Source: Bacteroidales bacterium
GTDB lineage: Bacteria > Bacteroidota > Bacteroidia > Bacteroidales > WCHB1-69
NCBI GenBank assembly: GCA_017964755.1
Contig: JAGCRI010000013.1
Location: forward strand, 1-8,414
DNA length: 8,414 nt
Direction of reading: 5' to 3'
Positions 1 to 7,653 of this stretch are shown one piece after another. A program made the translations under genes and the position numbers. The stretch's first letter is position 1. The number at the start of each line of letters is the position of its first letter. Below the pieces are notes generated by a model. It was not told the origin of the DNA. It worked only from the letters and a program-made list of their open reading frames with translations, and did no database searches.

Positions 1-1
1 A

Positions 2-2605
2 GTGCTGCTCCCTACAATCTTCGGAGGCCTATTCGCACTCGCAGCCGTGTCGTTAGTGAAAGGCACAATCTCCGCCATTGCAATCGGCACAGGCGCCATT
101 ATCTTCGGCATAGCAATAGACTATTCCCTGCACTTTCTTATCCATTTCCGCGAACAGCCCAAAGTTGACCGCACCATACGTGAGGTGGCTTTCCCGCTCA
201 TAGTCGGCAGCACCACCACTATAGCCGCCTTCCTGTCGTTGATATTCCTCCATTCCGACCTGCTGGGCGACTTCGGACTTTTTGCCTCTTTCTCGTTAAT
301 AGGGACCATCATTTTCACACTCATCTTTCTTCCGCACTTTCTAAAAGACAATGACAAAGCACTATACAATCAAAAACACTATTCCATTTGGAACAGGATA
401 GCCGACTATTCAATTGAGAACAACAAATATGTGGCCTTGGGGGTAATTATTATCACCTGTGTCCTAACCTACTTTTCCGGTTTTGTGCAGTTTGAAAGCG
501 ACATGCACAAAATAAACTACATGACTGAAGAGCAAAAGAGAGCATTCGCGGAGTTGAGCCGTGCCACAACCTTGTCGCAGCAGCTTACTTACATCGCCAC
601 GGAAGGCACCGACTTGGAAGAGGCTCTGCAAAACAATGAAAAAATCAATTCCACTATTGACTCCCTTATTGCAGACGGAACTATAAAAAGCTGCTCGCGC
701 ATTGGAAACTTCCTGCCTTCTAAAGAATTGCAGCAAAAAAGGATAGCACGTTGGAATGAATTCTGGCAAAACAGAAGGTCGCTGGTAAAAACAATCATGA
801 CAGAAGAGAGCCGCAAAACCGGTTTTTCTGAAAGAGCTTTCGAAAACTTCTACTCAACACTTGAAAAAGAGTATGAAATAAAAGGAAAAGATGATTTTGC
901 ACCGATATACGACAGTTTTCTGAAAGAGTTCATAATAGAAAAGGAAGGGCGCGCCGCCGTAATTTCAATGGCATACTCCACTCCTGACATGAGCGGGACA
1001 ATCAAAGAAGCAATCGGCAACAGCGGCAGCAGCTTCTCTTTCGACACCACCACGCTGACAAAAAACATGCTTTCAGAGCTACAGTTCGACTTCAACTACC
1101 TCCTTTGGATTTGCGGACTTATAGTTTTGGTCTTCCTATTCATCTCATTCGGCAGTATTGAAATCACACTTGTAACTTTCATCCCTATGACTGTGGCTTT
1201 CATCTGGATATTGGGACTGATGGCTATCTTCGGCATAAAATTCAACATCATAAACATAATACTTGCCACTTTCATCTTCGGCATTGGCGACGACTACAGC
1301 ATTTTTATCATGGAAGGGCTGATATACGAGTACGCCTACGGCAAAAAGATGCTTTCAACATACAAGACCGCGGTGATTCTGTCGGCAGTAACAATGTTCA
1401 TAGGTATCGGGGCGCTTATTGTGGCGCGGCACCCCGCCATGTTCTCATTGGCGCAGGTTACAATTATCGGCATGATTTCTGTAGCCCTCATCGCATACAT
1501 TGTGGCGCCGGTCATCTTCAAATGGCTGACGACACGTTGTGGGAAACCGCGCAAGACACCTGTAACCCTGTGGAATCTGCTCAAAACCATATACGCTTTT
1601 GCTATCTTCCTGTTTTTCAGCATTGTAACAACTCTAACAGGGTTCTTCATGCTAACATTATTGAAAAATAACCAGAAGAACAAATTGCTGTTCCACAAAT
1701 ATTTATGCAACCTTTTGAATCTGTTGGAAAAGATGATGCCTCAAGTCGGGCATTTTGTGCAAAACCCTAACAACGAAGACTTCAAAAAACCGGGTATCAT
1801 CATCGCCAACCATCAGTCGCAGCTTGATTTGCTTTACCTTTTGGCATTGAATCCCAAAATCATCTGTCTGACAAACAACTGGGTATGGCACAATCCGTTC
1901 TACGGTTTCATTATACGCTACGCCGACTACTACCCTGTTGAGAACCGCATTGAGCAGACGCTGCCACAGCTGCAGCAGGCCATACAAAACGGATACTCAA
2001 TCCTCGTGTTCCCCGAAGGCACACGCTCACCAAACTGCGACATCTTAAAATTCCATCAGGGAGCGTTCTACCTTGCAAAACATCTGCAGCTCGATATAAT
2101 TCCAGTGCTGATACACGGAATCGGGCATATATTCCCGAAACCGGAGTTTATTCTCAGAAAAGGGAGCGTAACAGTTAAAATCCTCGACCGGATTCCAGCA
2201 CAAAGCCAGATATTCACTGAGTCGGAGAAGCTGAACGATATGGCGAAACAGACGAGAAAGATATTCATTGAAGAGTACCGTAAACTCGCGGCTGAACTTG
2301 AAACTGCCGACTATTTTGCTGAGACTGTCAAGCTGAACTTCGCCTATAAGGGGAAAAACATAGCGCGCACCGTTAGCAAGAACCTGAAACTACATAAGAA
2401 TTTTGCCGATAAAATATCACAACTGCCAATGACAGGTTCTGTAGAAATTGCTGACGAAGGATATGGGGAATTTGCTATTTTGGCAGCATTAGTAAGGAAA
2501 GACTTGCAGATAACAGCACTCATGGAAGGCGAAGAGGCAATGCTCGTAGCACAACACTGCGCAATAGCTCCGGCAAATCTCACTTTCAAGATCAAAGGAG
2601 AATAA
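2..2605 (+). CDS. MMPL-family exporter / PlsC lysophospholipid acyltransferase / methyltransferase-like fusion, 5'-truncated
   Basis: An inner-membrane fusion protein of which 867 codons are present; the N-terminal part lies left of the window, because only the end of the first transmembrane bundle is seen. Residues 1-113 hold hydrophobic segments with the RND/MMPL motif GIAIDY (Asp40). Residues about 160-360 are a hydrophilic periplasmic loop. Residues 365-510 form the second bundle with the matching motif FGIGDDYS (Asp430/Asp431). A further membrane segment (525-553) leads into a PlsC-type acyltransferase (about 565-745) with HX4D (NHQSQLD, His604 and Asp609) and FPEGTR (670-675), both intact, so acyl transfer to a lysolipid or similar acceptor is likely. 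The tail (775-867) resembles a class I methyltransferase start (VEIADEGYGEF, then AQHCAIAPANLTF) but is too short and lacks a normal glycine motif. Family knowledge: trifunctional proteins of this order occur in Bacteroidota, often with aryl polyene/flexirubin-type clusters. The exported lipid is unknown. The GTG at position 2 is not a credible start. Confidence 0.9.
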   Translation: MLLPTIFGGLFALAAVSLVKGTISAIAIGTGAIIFGIAIDYSLHFLIHFREQPKVDRTIREVAFPLIVGSTTTIAAFLSLIFLHSDLLGDFGLFASFSLIGTIIFTLIFLPHFLKDNDKALYNQKHYSIWNRIADYSIENNKYVALGVIIITCVLTYFSGFVQFESDMHKINYMTEEQKRAFAELSRATTLSQQLTYIATEGTDLEEALQNNEKINSTIDSLIADGTIKSCSRIGNFLPSKELQQKRIARWNEFWQNRRSLVKTIMTEESRKTGFSERAFENFYSTLEKEYEIKGKDDFAPIYDSFLKEFIIEKEGRAAVISMAYSTPDMSGTIKEAIGNSGSSFSFDTTTLTKNMLSELQFDFNYLLWICGLIVLVFLFISFGSIEITLVTFIPMTVAFIWILGLMAIFGIKFNIINIILATFIFGIGDDYSIFIMEGLIYEYAYGKKMLSTYKTAVILSAVTMFIGIGALIVARHPAMFSLAQVTIIGMISVALIAYIVAPVIFKWLTTRCGKPRKTPVTLWNLLKTIYAFAIFLFFSIVTTLTGFFMLTLLKNNQKNKLLFHKYLCNLLNLLEKMMPQVGHFVQNPNNEDFKKPGIIIANHQSQLDLLYLLALNPKIICLTNNWVWHNPFYGFIIRYADYYPVENRIEQTLPQLQQAIQNGYSILVFPEGTRSPNCDILKFHQGAFYLAKHLQLDIIPVLIHGIGHIFPKPEFILRKGSVTVKILDRIPAQSQIFTESEKLNDMAKQTRKIFIEEYRKLAAELETADYFAETVKLNFAYKGKNIARTVSKNLKLHKNFADKISQLPMTGSVEIADEGYGEFAILAALVRKDLQITALMEGEEAMLVAQHCAIAPANLTFKIKGE

Positions 2606-2623
2606 TTGTATCTCATTATACAA
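2606..2623 (+). other. Short AT-rich inverted repeat between the fusion gene and the nuclease gene
   Basis: TTGTAT and ATACAA form perfect 6-base arms around the 6-base loop CTCATT. The repeat starts at the first base after the upstream stop codon and ends at the base before an in-frame ATG (2624). It has one G-C pair per stem and no T-run follows, so it is a poor terminator. It could be a small operator, an mRNA hairpin in the leader, or chance. Confidence 0.35.
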
Positions 2624-2656
2624 ATGAAAACACTCCGAATTTATAACAATAAACTG

Positions 2657-4777
2657 ATGATAAAAAAATTATCCAAAATCAGATATGCCGTGTTAGCCAG
2701 CTTGGCTGCCTTTTTTACGGCAACCGCATCCGGGCAGATTCCGGCGGGCTACTACAATGACGCATACGGGAAAAGCGGCTACGCCCTGCAAGCGGCGCTC
2801 TCCGGAATTATAGACGACCACAATGTGCTGGTTTATGGCAGCGACTATCCGGGCGGCTTGTGGTACGCTTTCCGCACCTCAGACGTGCGCCCTGACGGAA
2901 CCGTGTGGGACATTTACAGCAACTGTTCATTCATTCCTTGGGAAGACGGTCATGTGGCAGGGTCAGGCGAATGCACCTGTACCCAGCAGGAACACACCTT
3001 CTGCCAGAGCTGGTTCGGCTACGACTACAACTGCCCCATAAACTCCGACATGTTCCACATCTATCCCGTGGACGGCTGGATTAACGGACGCCGCAGCAAC
3101 TACCCATACGGCGAAGTTCCCAACGATCCCGACTGGGTTACACGCACCTTTAACAACGGCGCCCGGCTCGGTTACAACGACTACGTTGCGGAAGACATGA
3201 CAAGCTACTGCGACATCGCATACGAACCAATAGACGAATATAAGGGCGATATTGCACGCGGATTCTTCTACATCGCCACAAGATATATGTTTGAAGACAC
3301 TAACTTCGCCGATGACTATTATATGACAGAACGCTCGCAACTGCGCCCGTGGGCTATGGAAATGCTGAAAAAATGGAATGACAGAGACACCGTGAGCGAA
3401 AAGGAAATTAATCGCAACAATATAATTTACAGTCAATTCCAATATAACAGAAATCCATATATCGACTATCCAGAACTGGTGGAATTAGTTTTTGGAGCAG
3501 ACTCGGCAAACACAAAATTTGACACCACACTCATAAGAAAACCGGCAGATCTCACCATCACTCCCGACAGTGCCGGATACCTCAAGGCATATCTGTCGTG
3601 GACAAACCCAACCTCACGAATCAACAACACCGCTGCAACCACAATCACCTCCATTGTGATAAAGCGCAACGGCTTAATCGTCAGCGCCATTGCAAACCCA
3701 CAGCCGGGACAGGCGATGACATGGACCGACAACACAATTCCCACCGCAGGCAATTACAGATACGAAATCTTCGCAACAGACAACGGCACAAACGGGCTGC
3801 TGGCTTCAGCAAAAAGCTACATAGGTCAATACTGCCCCATCACAGCAACGCTTTTTGACGCATATTATGACGGCTGGCAAGGGGAAGCAAGGATAGAATT
3901 TCAAGACACATTAGGCAATGTCTTAGCTTTCAGCAAACTGCCATGCGGTGAAGGCTGGGAAAACATTTACGATATAAAACTTCCTATAACAACCATCAAC
4001 TGCGTGTGGGTGAGCGGCGAATACGATAACGAAATAGCTTTTGAACTGAGCGATTTTGATTCTACAGCTTTATACTCAACCGAATATACATACGACAGTG
4101 ATATTGACGACTACTATAGTGATGTGGAGAATCTGTCGGGAATTTTCTATACTTTCAACAATAATGCCTGCCCGGTGCAACAGCTGCCAGCCCCAGTGGC
4201 AATCATCAATCTTTATGACACAGTCTGCATAGGCGAGACATATTCAGGCCACGGCTACACAATTCCGACTCAGGACTCCTTAATCGGGACACACCAATAC
4301 ATCAGCTTTGCGAATGACACCAACACATACCTGAATCTCACCATTACGGGCGGCTATCTCTTACAACTGCGCGATTCCATTTGTAAGGGTGATGTTTACA
4401 GTGAAAACGGTTTTGTGACTGACAGCGCGGGGACACACATACAACATCTTCAGACGGCAAGCGGCTGCGACAGCACTATAATATTGGAACTTACATTCAA
4501 AAACTGCAACGGCATCGGTCAATTCACCACCGCCTGCGAAGTAACAATAAGTCCGAATCCCACCTACAATTTTGTCAATTTGAATATAACAGCCAATGAA
4601 TCATATTCAAACTATCATTTGCTTATATGTGATATGGCCGGTAGAATCATAACAATGAGGGAAGTGACAACAGGCAATACAAATATTTACACAGGCAATT
4701 TGGTTCCAAGCCTCTATTTCTTCAAGATATATGATGATAATGGCTTAGTTACGACCAAAAAAATTATAAAACAGTGA
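2657..4777 (+). CDS. Secreted endonuclease I-family (His-Me finger) nuclease with T9SS type A sorting domain
   Basis: A predicted exported DNA/RNA-cleaving enzyme of 706 residues. From this ATG the protein begins with a typical signal peptide (MIKKLSKIR, hydrophobic core, ATASGQ cleavage region); in-frame TTG 2606 and ATG 2624 would add an unneeded N-terminal stretch, and no start has a clear ribosome site. The nuclease domain (about 30-280) matches the endonuclease I family: EHTF with probable metal ligand Glu112 and general base His113, QSWFG, DMFHIYPVDGWINGRRSNYP (Asn143 a probable metal ligand) and EPIDEYKGDIAR. It is followed by a fibronectin III-like domain (294-385), a DAYYDGWQG module (391-475), two C-x-G surface repeats (about 519-564 and 570-614) and a type A T9SS C-terminal domain from about 628 (ISPNPTYNFVNL to KKIIKQ). 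It should be released or anchored outside the outer membrane, for scavenging nucleic acids or degrading extracellular DNA (inference). Family calls are firm; the substrate is not. Confidence 0.93.
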   Translation: MIKKLSKIRYAVLASLAAFFTATASGQIPAGYYNDAYGKSGYALQAALSGIIDDHNVLVYGSDYPGGLWYAFRTSDVRPDGTVWDIYSNCSFIPWEDGHVAGSGECTCTQQEHTFCQSWFGYDYNCPINSDMFHIYPVDGWINGRRSNYPYGEVPNDPDWVTRTFNNGARLGYNDYVAEDMTSYCDIAYEPIDEYKGDIARGFFYIATRYMFEDTNFADDYYMTERSQLRPWAMEMLKKWNDRDTVSEKEINRNNIIYSQFQYNRNPYIDYPELVELVFGADSANTKFDTTLIRKPADLTITPDSAGYLKAYLSWTNPTSRINNTAATTITSIVIKRNGLIVSAIANPQPGQAMTWTDNTIPTAGNYRYEIFATDNGTNGLLASAKSYIGQYCPITATLFDAYYDGWQGEARIEFQDTLGNVLAFSKLPCGEGWENIYDIKLPITTINCVWVSGEYDNEIAFELSDFDSTALYSTEYTYDSDIDDYYSDVENLSGIFYTFNNNACPVQQLPAPVAIINLYDTVCIGETYSGHGYTIPTQDSLIGTHQYISFANDTNTYLNLTITGGYLLQLRDSICKGDVYSENGFVTDSAGTHIQHLQTASGCDSTIILELTFKNCNGIGQFTTACEVTISPNPTYNFVNLNITANESYSNYHLLICDMAGRIITMREVTTGNTNIYTGNLVPSLYFFKIYDDNGLVTTKKIIKQ
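4211..4498 (+). repeat. Two tandem C-x-G surface repeats inside the nuclease gene
   Basis: Residues about 519-564 (DTVCIGETYSGHGY onward) and 570-614 (DSICKGDVYSENGF, then GCDSTIILELTF) are diverged copies of a module common in Bacteroidota secreted proteins: a D-x-x-C-x-G-x-x-Y start, a G[YF] turn, a G-T-H strand and, in the second copy, a GCDST ending. They sit between the catalytic part and the sorting domain and probably act as stalk or spacer. The first copy lacks the GCDST ending. A related single copy occurs in the type B protein encoded on the opposite strand. Confidence 0.65.
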
Positions 4778-4782
4778 TACTT

Positions 4783-4809
4783 AATGGGGTTAATATAATC
4801 CCATTTTTT
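4783..4809 (+). terminator. Rho-independent terminator after the nuclease gene
   Basis: ATGGGGTT (4784-4791) pairs with AATCCCAT (4797-4804) through one G-U pair. One extra A-T pair on each side gives a stem of about 10 pairs with a three-base loop, running into six Ts (4804-4809). It lies 5 bases after the nuclease stop. The T-run overlaps the TAA stop of the converging acetyltransferase gene. Read on the - strand the hairpin exists but is followed by TTAAG rather than a U-run, so it should work mainly for the + strand. Confidence 0.75.
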
Positions 4810-5236
4810 ATTTCACATCTCTGATTATGAAGACATCATAATCACCAAGTCTTGAAAAGCCATACTTCTGATACAAGTTTCTGGCTATTTCATTATCAAC
4901 ATGAACTTCAAGTTTAACTTGCAAGCCACATTGTTTCACATATTCCATACATCTTTCCATTAGCAAATGGCTCAATCCCCTACCCTGATAAGACGATAAA
5001 ATTGCAAAATGGTGGAGATAAAGACGGCGGCTGTCATTGGTAAACCATGCCGTGCCGATTATTTTTGAAGATTTGCTATCGCAAAGCACGAAAAACGCGC
5101 CCCCATGCGCCAGCGTTCTCTCTATCACCTGCAGATTGTCGCCACGCTTGGCATTGCCGACACCCGTTTCATTCCAGACAAAGGCAACATCTTCAAAATC
5201 AGAACTTTCAAAGTCCCTTACAATAAAATCGCACAT
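4808..5236 (-). CDS. GNAT-family N-acetyltransferase
   Basis: A complete 142-residue cytoplasmic acyl-CoA-dependent acetyltransferase, normal in length for a stand-alone GNAT domain. The acetyl-CoA site is motif A, residues 76-95 (HHFAILSSYQGRGLSHLL): Q84-G-R-G-L-S fits the Q/R-x-x-G-x-G/A loop except that Ser89 takes the last Gly/Ala position. The C-terminal NLYQKYGF (120-127) is the usual motif B/'Y-x-x-x-GF' turn. The N-terminus (IVRDFESSDFEDV) is the common first strand and helix. The acceptor cannot be told from sequence; overall form resembles the RimI/amino-group acetyltransferases. The ATG at 5236 is 9 bases after the stop of the type B T9SS gene, so it is the last gene of the cysS operon, with no obvious Shine-Dalgarno sequence. 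It converges on the nuclease gene, sharing the terminator region. Confidence 0.9.
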   Translation of the reverse strand: MCDFIVRDFESSDFEDVAFVWNETGVGNAKRGDNLQVIERTLAHGGAFFVLCDSKSSKIIGTAWFTNDSRRLYLHHFAILSSYQGRGLSHLLMERCMEYVKQCGLQVKLEVHVDNEIARNLYQKYGFSRLGDYDVFIIRDVK

Positions 5237-5245
5237 ATCCGAAAT

Positions 5246-6199
5246 TTATAATACTTTCACAGCACCCTTGTAAACATATTTCCTACCCTGATATGTCTGC
5301 ACTTTAACGGCATATCTGAAAACCTGATTGATAGCATATTCTGAATTGACCTTGCCATCCCATTTGAAATCAACATCATTGGAATAAAAGACCTGCTTGC
5401 CCCAGCGGTCGCAAATTACGACAGTAAAAGACTTGATAGCATTTTTGCTTCCGATAATCTCGAAGAAATCGTTTATGCCGTCCTGATAGTATGGGGTGAA
5501 GGCATTCGGGAAATACAACACGAAAGGACACTCCTCTATAGTTATAGACTTGGTGCTTGTGCATATACCATTGGAAATCTGGACATTATACGTACCGTAT
5601 TGAGTTACCGTAATAGCAGAATCTGTAGCCCCGTTACTCCAAAGATATGAGAGGCTTTCATTTGTAGTCGCAAAAATTGTAGTGGAAAAATCAATACAAA
5701 AGTCGAGCGGTTCGATTGCCAACTTGGCATCCACGGCATACGATTCAATAACAATCTTATCTGTCGCTTTGCAGTTAATTGAGCCGTATGTGCCTGTCAC
5801 CGAGTACTCACCCGGCTTCGTAACCTGCAAAGTCTGCGTAATCTCGCCGTTGCTCCACAAATAACTGTTGAACCCCGAACCGGCGTCCAGCACTATCGGG
5901 AAATCGTTTTCATCACATACCACGCGGTCGCTACCGAGAGAAATGTCTTTCTTTGTCACAACATTAACCTGAAGCAGCACTGCGCTGTCGGTTCCGTCAG
6001 CCGCCGTAAAATGCTCAATATACGAGTGGAAACCCGCCTCCTGACCGATGATTGCGAACCCGTTCTCAAGGTAGAAATCACCGACACAAATTGTCGTGGT
6101 GATTGTGTCTCGCGGAACACTTTGTGCATGCACATCGCCACAACAAGCGGCTAATGCAAAAAACACGGCACAATAAAATATTTTTATAATTTTTCCCAC
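5246..6199 (-). CDS. T9SS type B sorting-domain surface protein (gliding motility-associated C-terminal domain family)
   Basis: A 317-residue exported protein of unknown specific function. It starts at GTG 6199, inside the last 16 bases of cysS in another frame, preceded by AAGAAGG six bases upstream, which supports this start. From there it gives a good signal peptide (MGKIIKIFYC, core to about residue 18, VHA|Q near 25). LAAC at 16-19 also resembles a lipobox, so lipidation cannot be excluded. Residues 30-81 are one C-x-G surface repeat (TICVGDFYLENGF). Residues about 84-152 and 155-222 are two Ig/PKD-like domains, each with SYLWSNG and a later G-x-Y. Residues 228-317 are the type B (CHU_C-like) T9SS sorting domain: YFPNAFTP, DGINDFFEIIG, VVICDRWGKQVF, WDGK and the YKGAVKVL end. 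No catalytic domain is visible; an adhesin or scaffold role is a guess. It lies between cysS and a GNAT gene in one tight transcription unit. Confidence 0.9.
   Translation of the reverse strand: MGKIIKIFYCAVFFALAACCGDVHAQSVPRDTITTTICVGDFYLENGFAIIGQEAGFHSYIEHFTAADGTDSAVLLQVNVVTKKDISLGSDRVVCDENDFPIVLDAGSGFNSYLWSNGEITQTLQVTKPGEYSVTGTYGSINCKATDKIVIESYAVDAKLAIEPLDFCIDFSTTIFATTNESLSYLWSNGATDSAITVTQYGTYNVQISNGICTSTKSITIEECPFVLYFPNAFTPYYQDGINDFFEIIGSKNAIKSFTVVICDRWGKQVFYSNDVDFKWDGKVNSEYAINQVFRYAVKVQTYQGRKYVYKGAVKVL
5582..5869 (-). repeat. Two Ig/PKD-like repeats within the type B T9SS protein
   Basis: Residues 111-134 (NSYLWSNGEITQTLQVTKPG, then EYSV) and 183-206 (LSYLWSNGATDSAITVTQYG, then TYNV) are the cores of two tandem Ig/PKD-like domains with the same SYLWSNG, I-x-V-T and G-x-Y spacing. 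They make up most of the mature protein before the sorting domain and suggest an extended rod. Confidence 0.7.
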
Positions 6200-7653
6200 G
6201 TTACGCCTTCTTTTGTATCGTTAATAACTATTCCGATTTGTTTAAGCTTATCGCGGATTGCGTCAGCAATAGCCCAGTTTTTCTCGGCTTTCGCATTTTT
6301 ACGCAACTCAATAATCAAATCCATAAGATCATCTGTCATTTCAGACTGGTTAGCATTATCCGCCTCCTGTTTCATGCCCAGAATATCGAAGAAAAACGCG
6401 TCAAAACCACGGGACAGCAGCGACATATCTTCAGCCGTCAGAGTCATCTTGCCGTCAGCGGCAGAATTGATGATTCTTGCCATTTCAAATAGTTCGGCAA
6501 TCACTTTTGGAGTGTTAAAATCATCATTCATAGCCTCATAGCATCTGTCAACAATTTGTTGAATGTCGGCTGATGAGGAATCTGACGGTTTCAATTTCGG
6601 TAATTTTGCGTGCGCCGCATAAAGTTTCTGCAATCCCTTTTCCGCAGCCTGCAACGCCTCATTGGAGAAATCAAGAGTGCCACGGTAATGCGCCTGGAGC
6701 ACAAAGAAACGGATAACCATTGGTGAATATGCCCTCTGCAATTTCGGATGGTCGCCGGTGAAAAACTGGTTTAATGTTATAAAATTCCCCAGAGATTTTC
6801 CCATCTTCTGCCCCTCTATCGTAATCATATTGTTATGAATCCAATACTTGGCAGACTCAACGCCATTGGCAATCTTAGCCTGGCACACTTCCGACTCGTG
6901 GTGAGGGAAAAGAAGATCCATACCGCCACCATGAATGTCAAACTGCTCTCCCAAATATTTGGTGCTCATAGCGGTACATTCGATATGCCAACCCGGAAAG
7001 CCAACACTCCAAGGCGAATTCCAGCGCATGATATGCTCTGGCGAAGCTTTCTTCCAAAGAGCGAAATCAGCGGAATTACGCTTCTCCTCCTGCCCGTCAA
7101 GTTCGCGGGTGTTGCTATACAGATCTTCCAAAACGCGTCCTGAAAGTTTTCCGTATCCGAAATCCTTGTCAAACTTGGCGACATCAAAATAGACTGAACC
7201 GTCTGAAATATAGGCATAACCCTTGTCAAGAATGCGCTGCACCATATCGATCTGCTCCATAATATGCCCTGAAGCACGCGGCTCAATGGAAGGCTGCAAA
7301 ACATTAAGCGCCTCCATCGACTTGTGATAGCTGTCGAGGTAGAACTGTGCAACCTCCATAGGCTCAAGCTGTTCCACACGTGCTTTTTTAGCAATCTTAT
7401 CCTCCCCGCTGTCTGCATCGTTCTCAAGGTGCCCTACATCAGTGATGTTGCGGACATAACGAACCTTATATCCGATGTGCTTCAAATATCTGAAAATCAA
7501 GTCAAAAGTAACTGCCGGACGGGCATGTCCCAAATGAGCTTCCCCATAGACTGTCGGTCCGCACACATACATTCCAACAACATTTTCATGCAAAGGCACA
7601 AATTTTTCCTTAGTCTTTGTTAATGTGTTATATACGAAAAGATTATTATCCAT
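6184..7653 (-). CDS. cysS: Cysteinyl-tRNA synthetase
   Basis: Class I aminoacyl-tRNA synthetase that charges tRNA-Cys in the cytoplasm using ATP; 489 residues, normal length. Seen: zinc ligands Cys31 (CGPTVY), Cys226 (GWHIECTAMS), His251 and Glu255 (PHHESE); the HIGH-like motif as HLGH (40-43, in GEAHLGHARP); GGGMDLLFPHHE, which binds the cysteine adenylate site; and the KMSKS loop as KMGKS (283-287, GQKMGKSLGN), a variant I associate with Bacteroidota. The C-terminal helical anticodon-binding region is complete (IRDKLKQIGIVINDTKEG, then WEKL). The start is the ATG at 7653; the TTG one codon upstream is less likely. It heads the operon cysS, type B T9SS gene, GNAT gene and diverges from rsmA. 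Confidence 0.98.
   Translation of the reverse strand: MDNNLFVYNTLTKTKEKFVPLHENVVGMYVCGPTVYGEAHLGHARPAVTFDLIFRYLKHIGYKVRYVRNITDVGHLENDADSGEDKIAKKARVEQLEPMEVAQFYLDSYHKSMEALNVLQPSIEPRASGHIMEQIDMVQRILDKGYAYISDGSVYFDVAKFDKDFGYGKLSGRVLEDLYSNTRELDGQEEKRNSADFALWKKASPEHIMRWNSPWSVGFPGWHIECTAMSTKYLGEQFDIHGGGMDLLFPHHESEVCQAKIANGVESAKYWIHNNMITIEGQKMGKSLGNFITLNQFFTGDHPKLQRAYSPMVIRFFVLQAHYRGTLDFSNEALQAAEKGLQKLYAAHAKLPKLKPSDSSSADIQQIVDRCYEAMNDDFNTPKVIAELFEMARIINSAADGKMTLTAEDMSLLSRGFDAFFFDILGMKQEADNANQSEMTDDLMDLIIELRKNAKAEKNWAIADAIRDKLKQIGIVINDTKEGVTWEKL

Noticed and set aside
2..4. GTG at the left edge as the true start of the exporter fusion
   Set aside because: The protein would lack half of the MMPL fold; the frame is open to the edge and the hydrophobic sequence begins mid-bundle, so the gene is cut by the window.
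1336..1710. 124-codon open frame on the - strand under the second membrane bundle of the exporter
   Set aside because: Antisense shadow of a region with clear MMPL motifs; no ribosome site or domain support.
2606..2656. TTG 2606 or ATG 2624 as the start of the nuclease
   Set aside because: Both put an extra polar stretch before a signal peptide that is complete from ATG 2657; ATG 2624 remains possible.
2963..3442. 159-codon open frame on the - strand within the nuclease gene
   Set aside because: Antisense to a strongly supported coding region with family motifs; its translation shows no recognisable domain and reflects the codon pattern of the real gene.
6966..7427. 153-codon open frame on the - strand within cysS
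   Set aside because: Out of frame with cysS, whose motifs are intact throughout this stretch; no recognisable domain.
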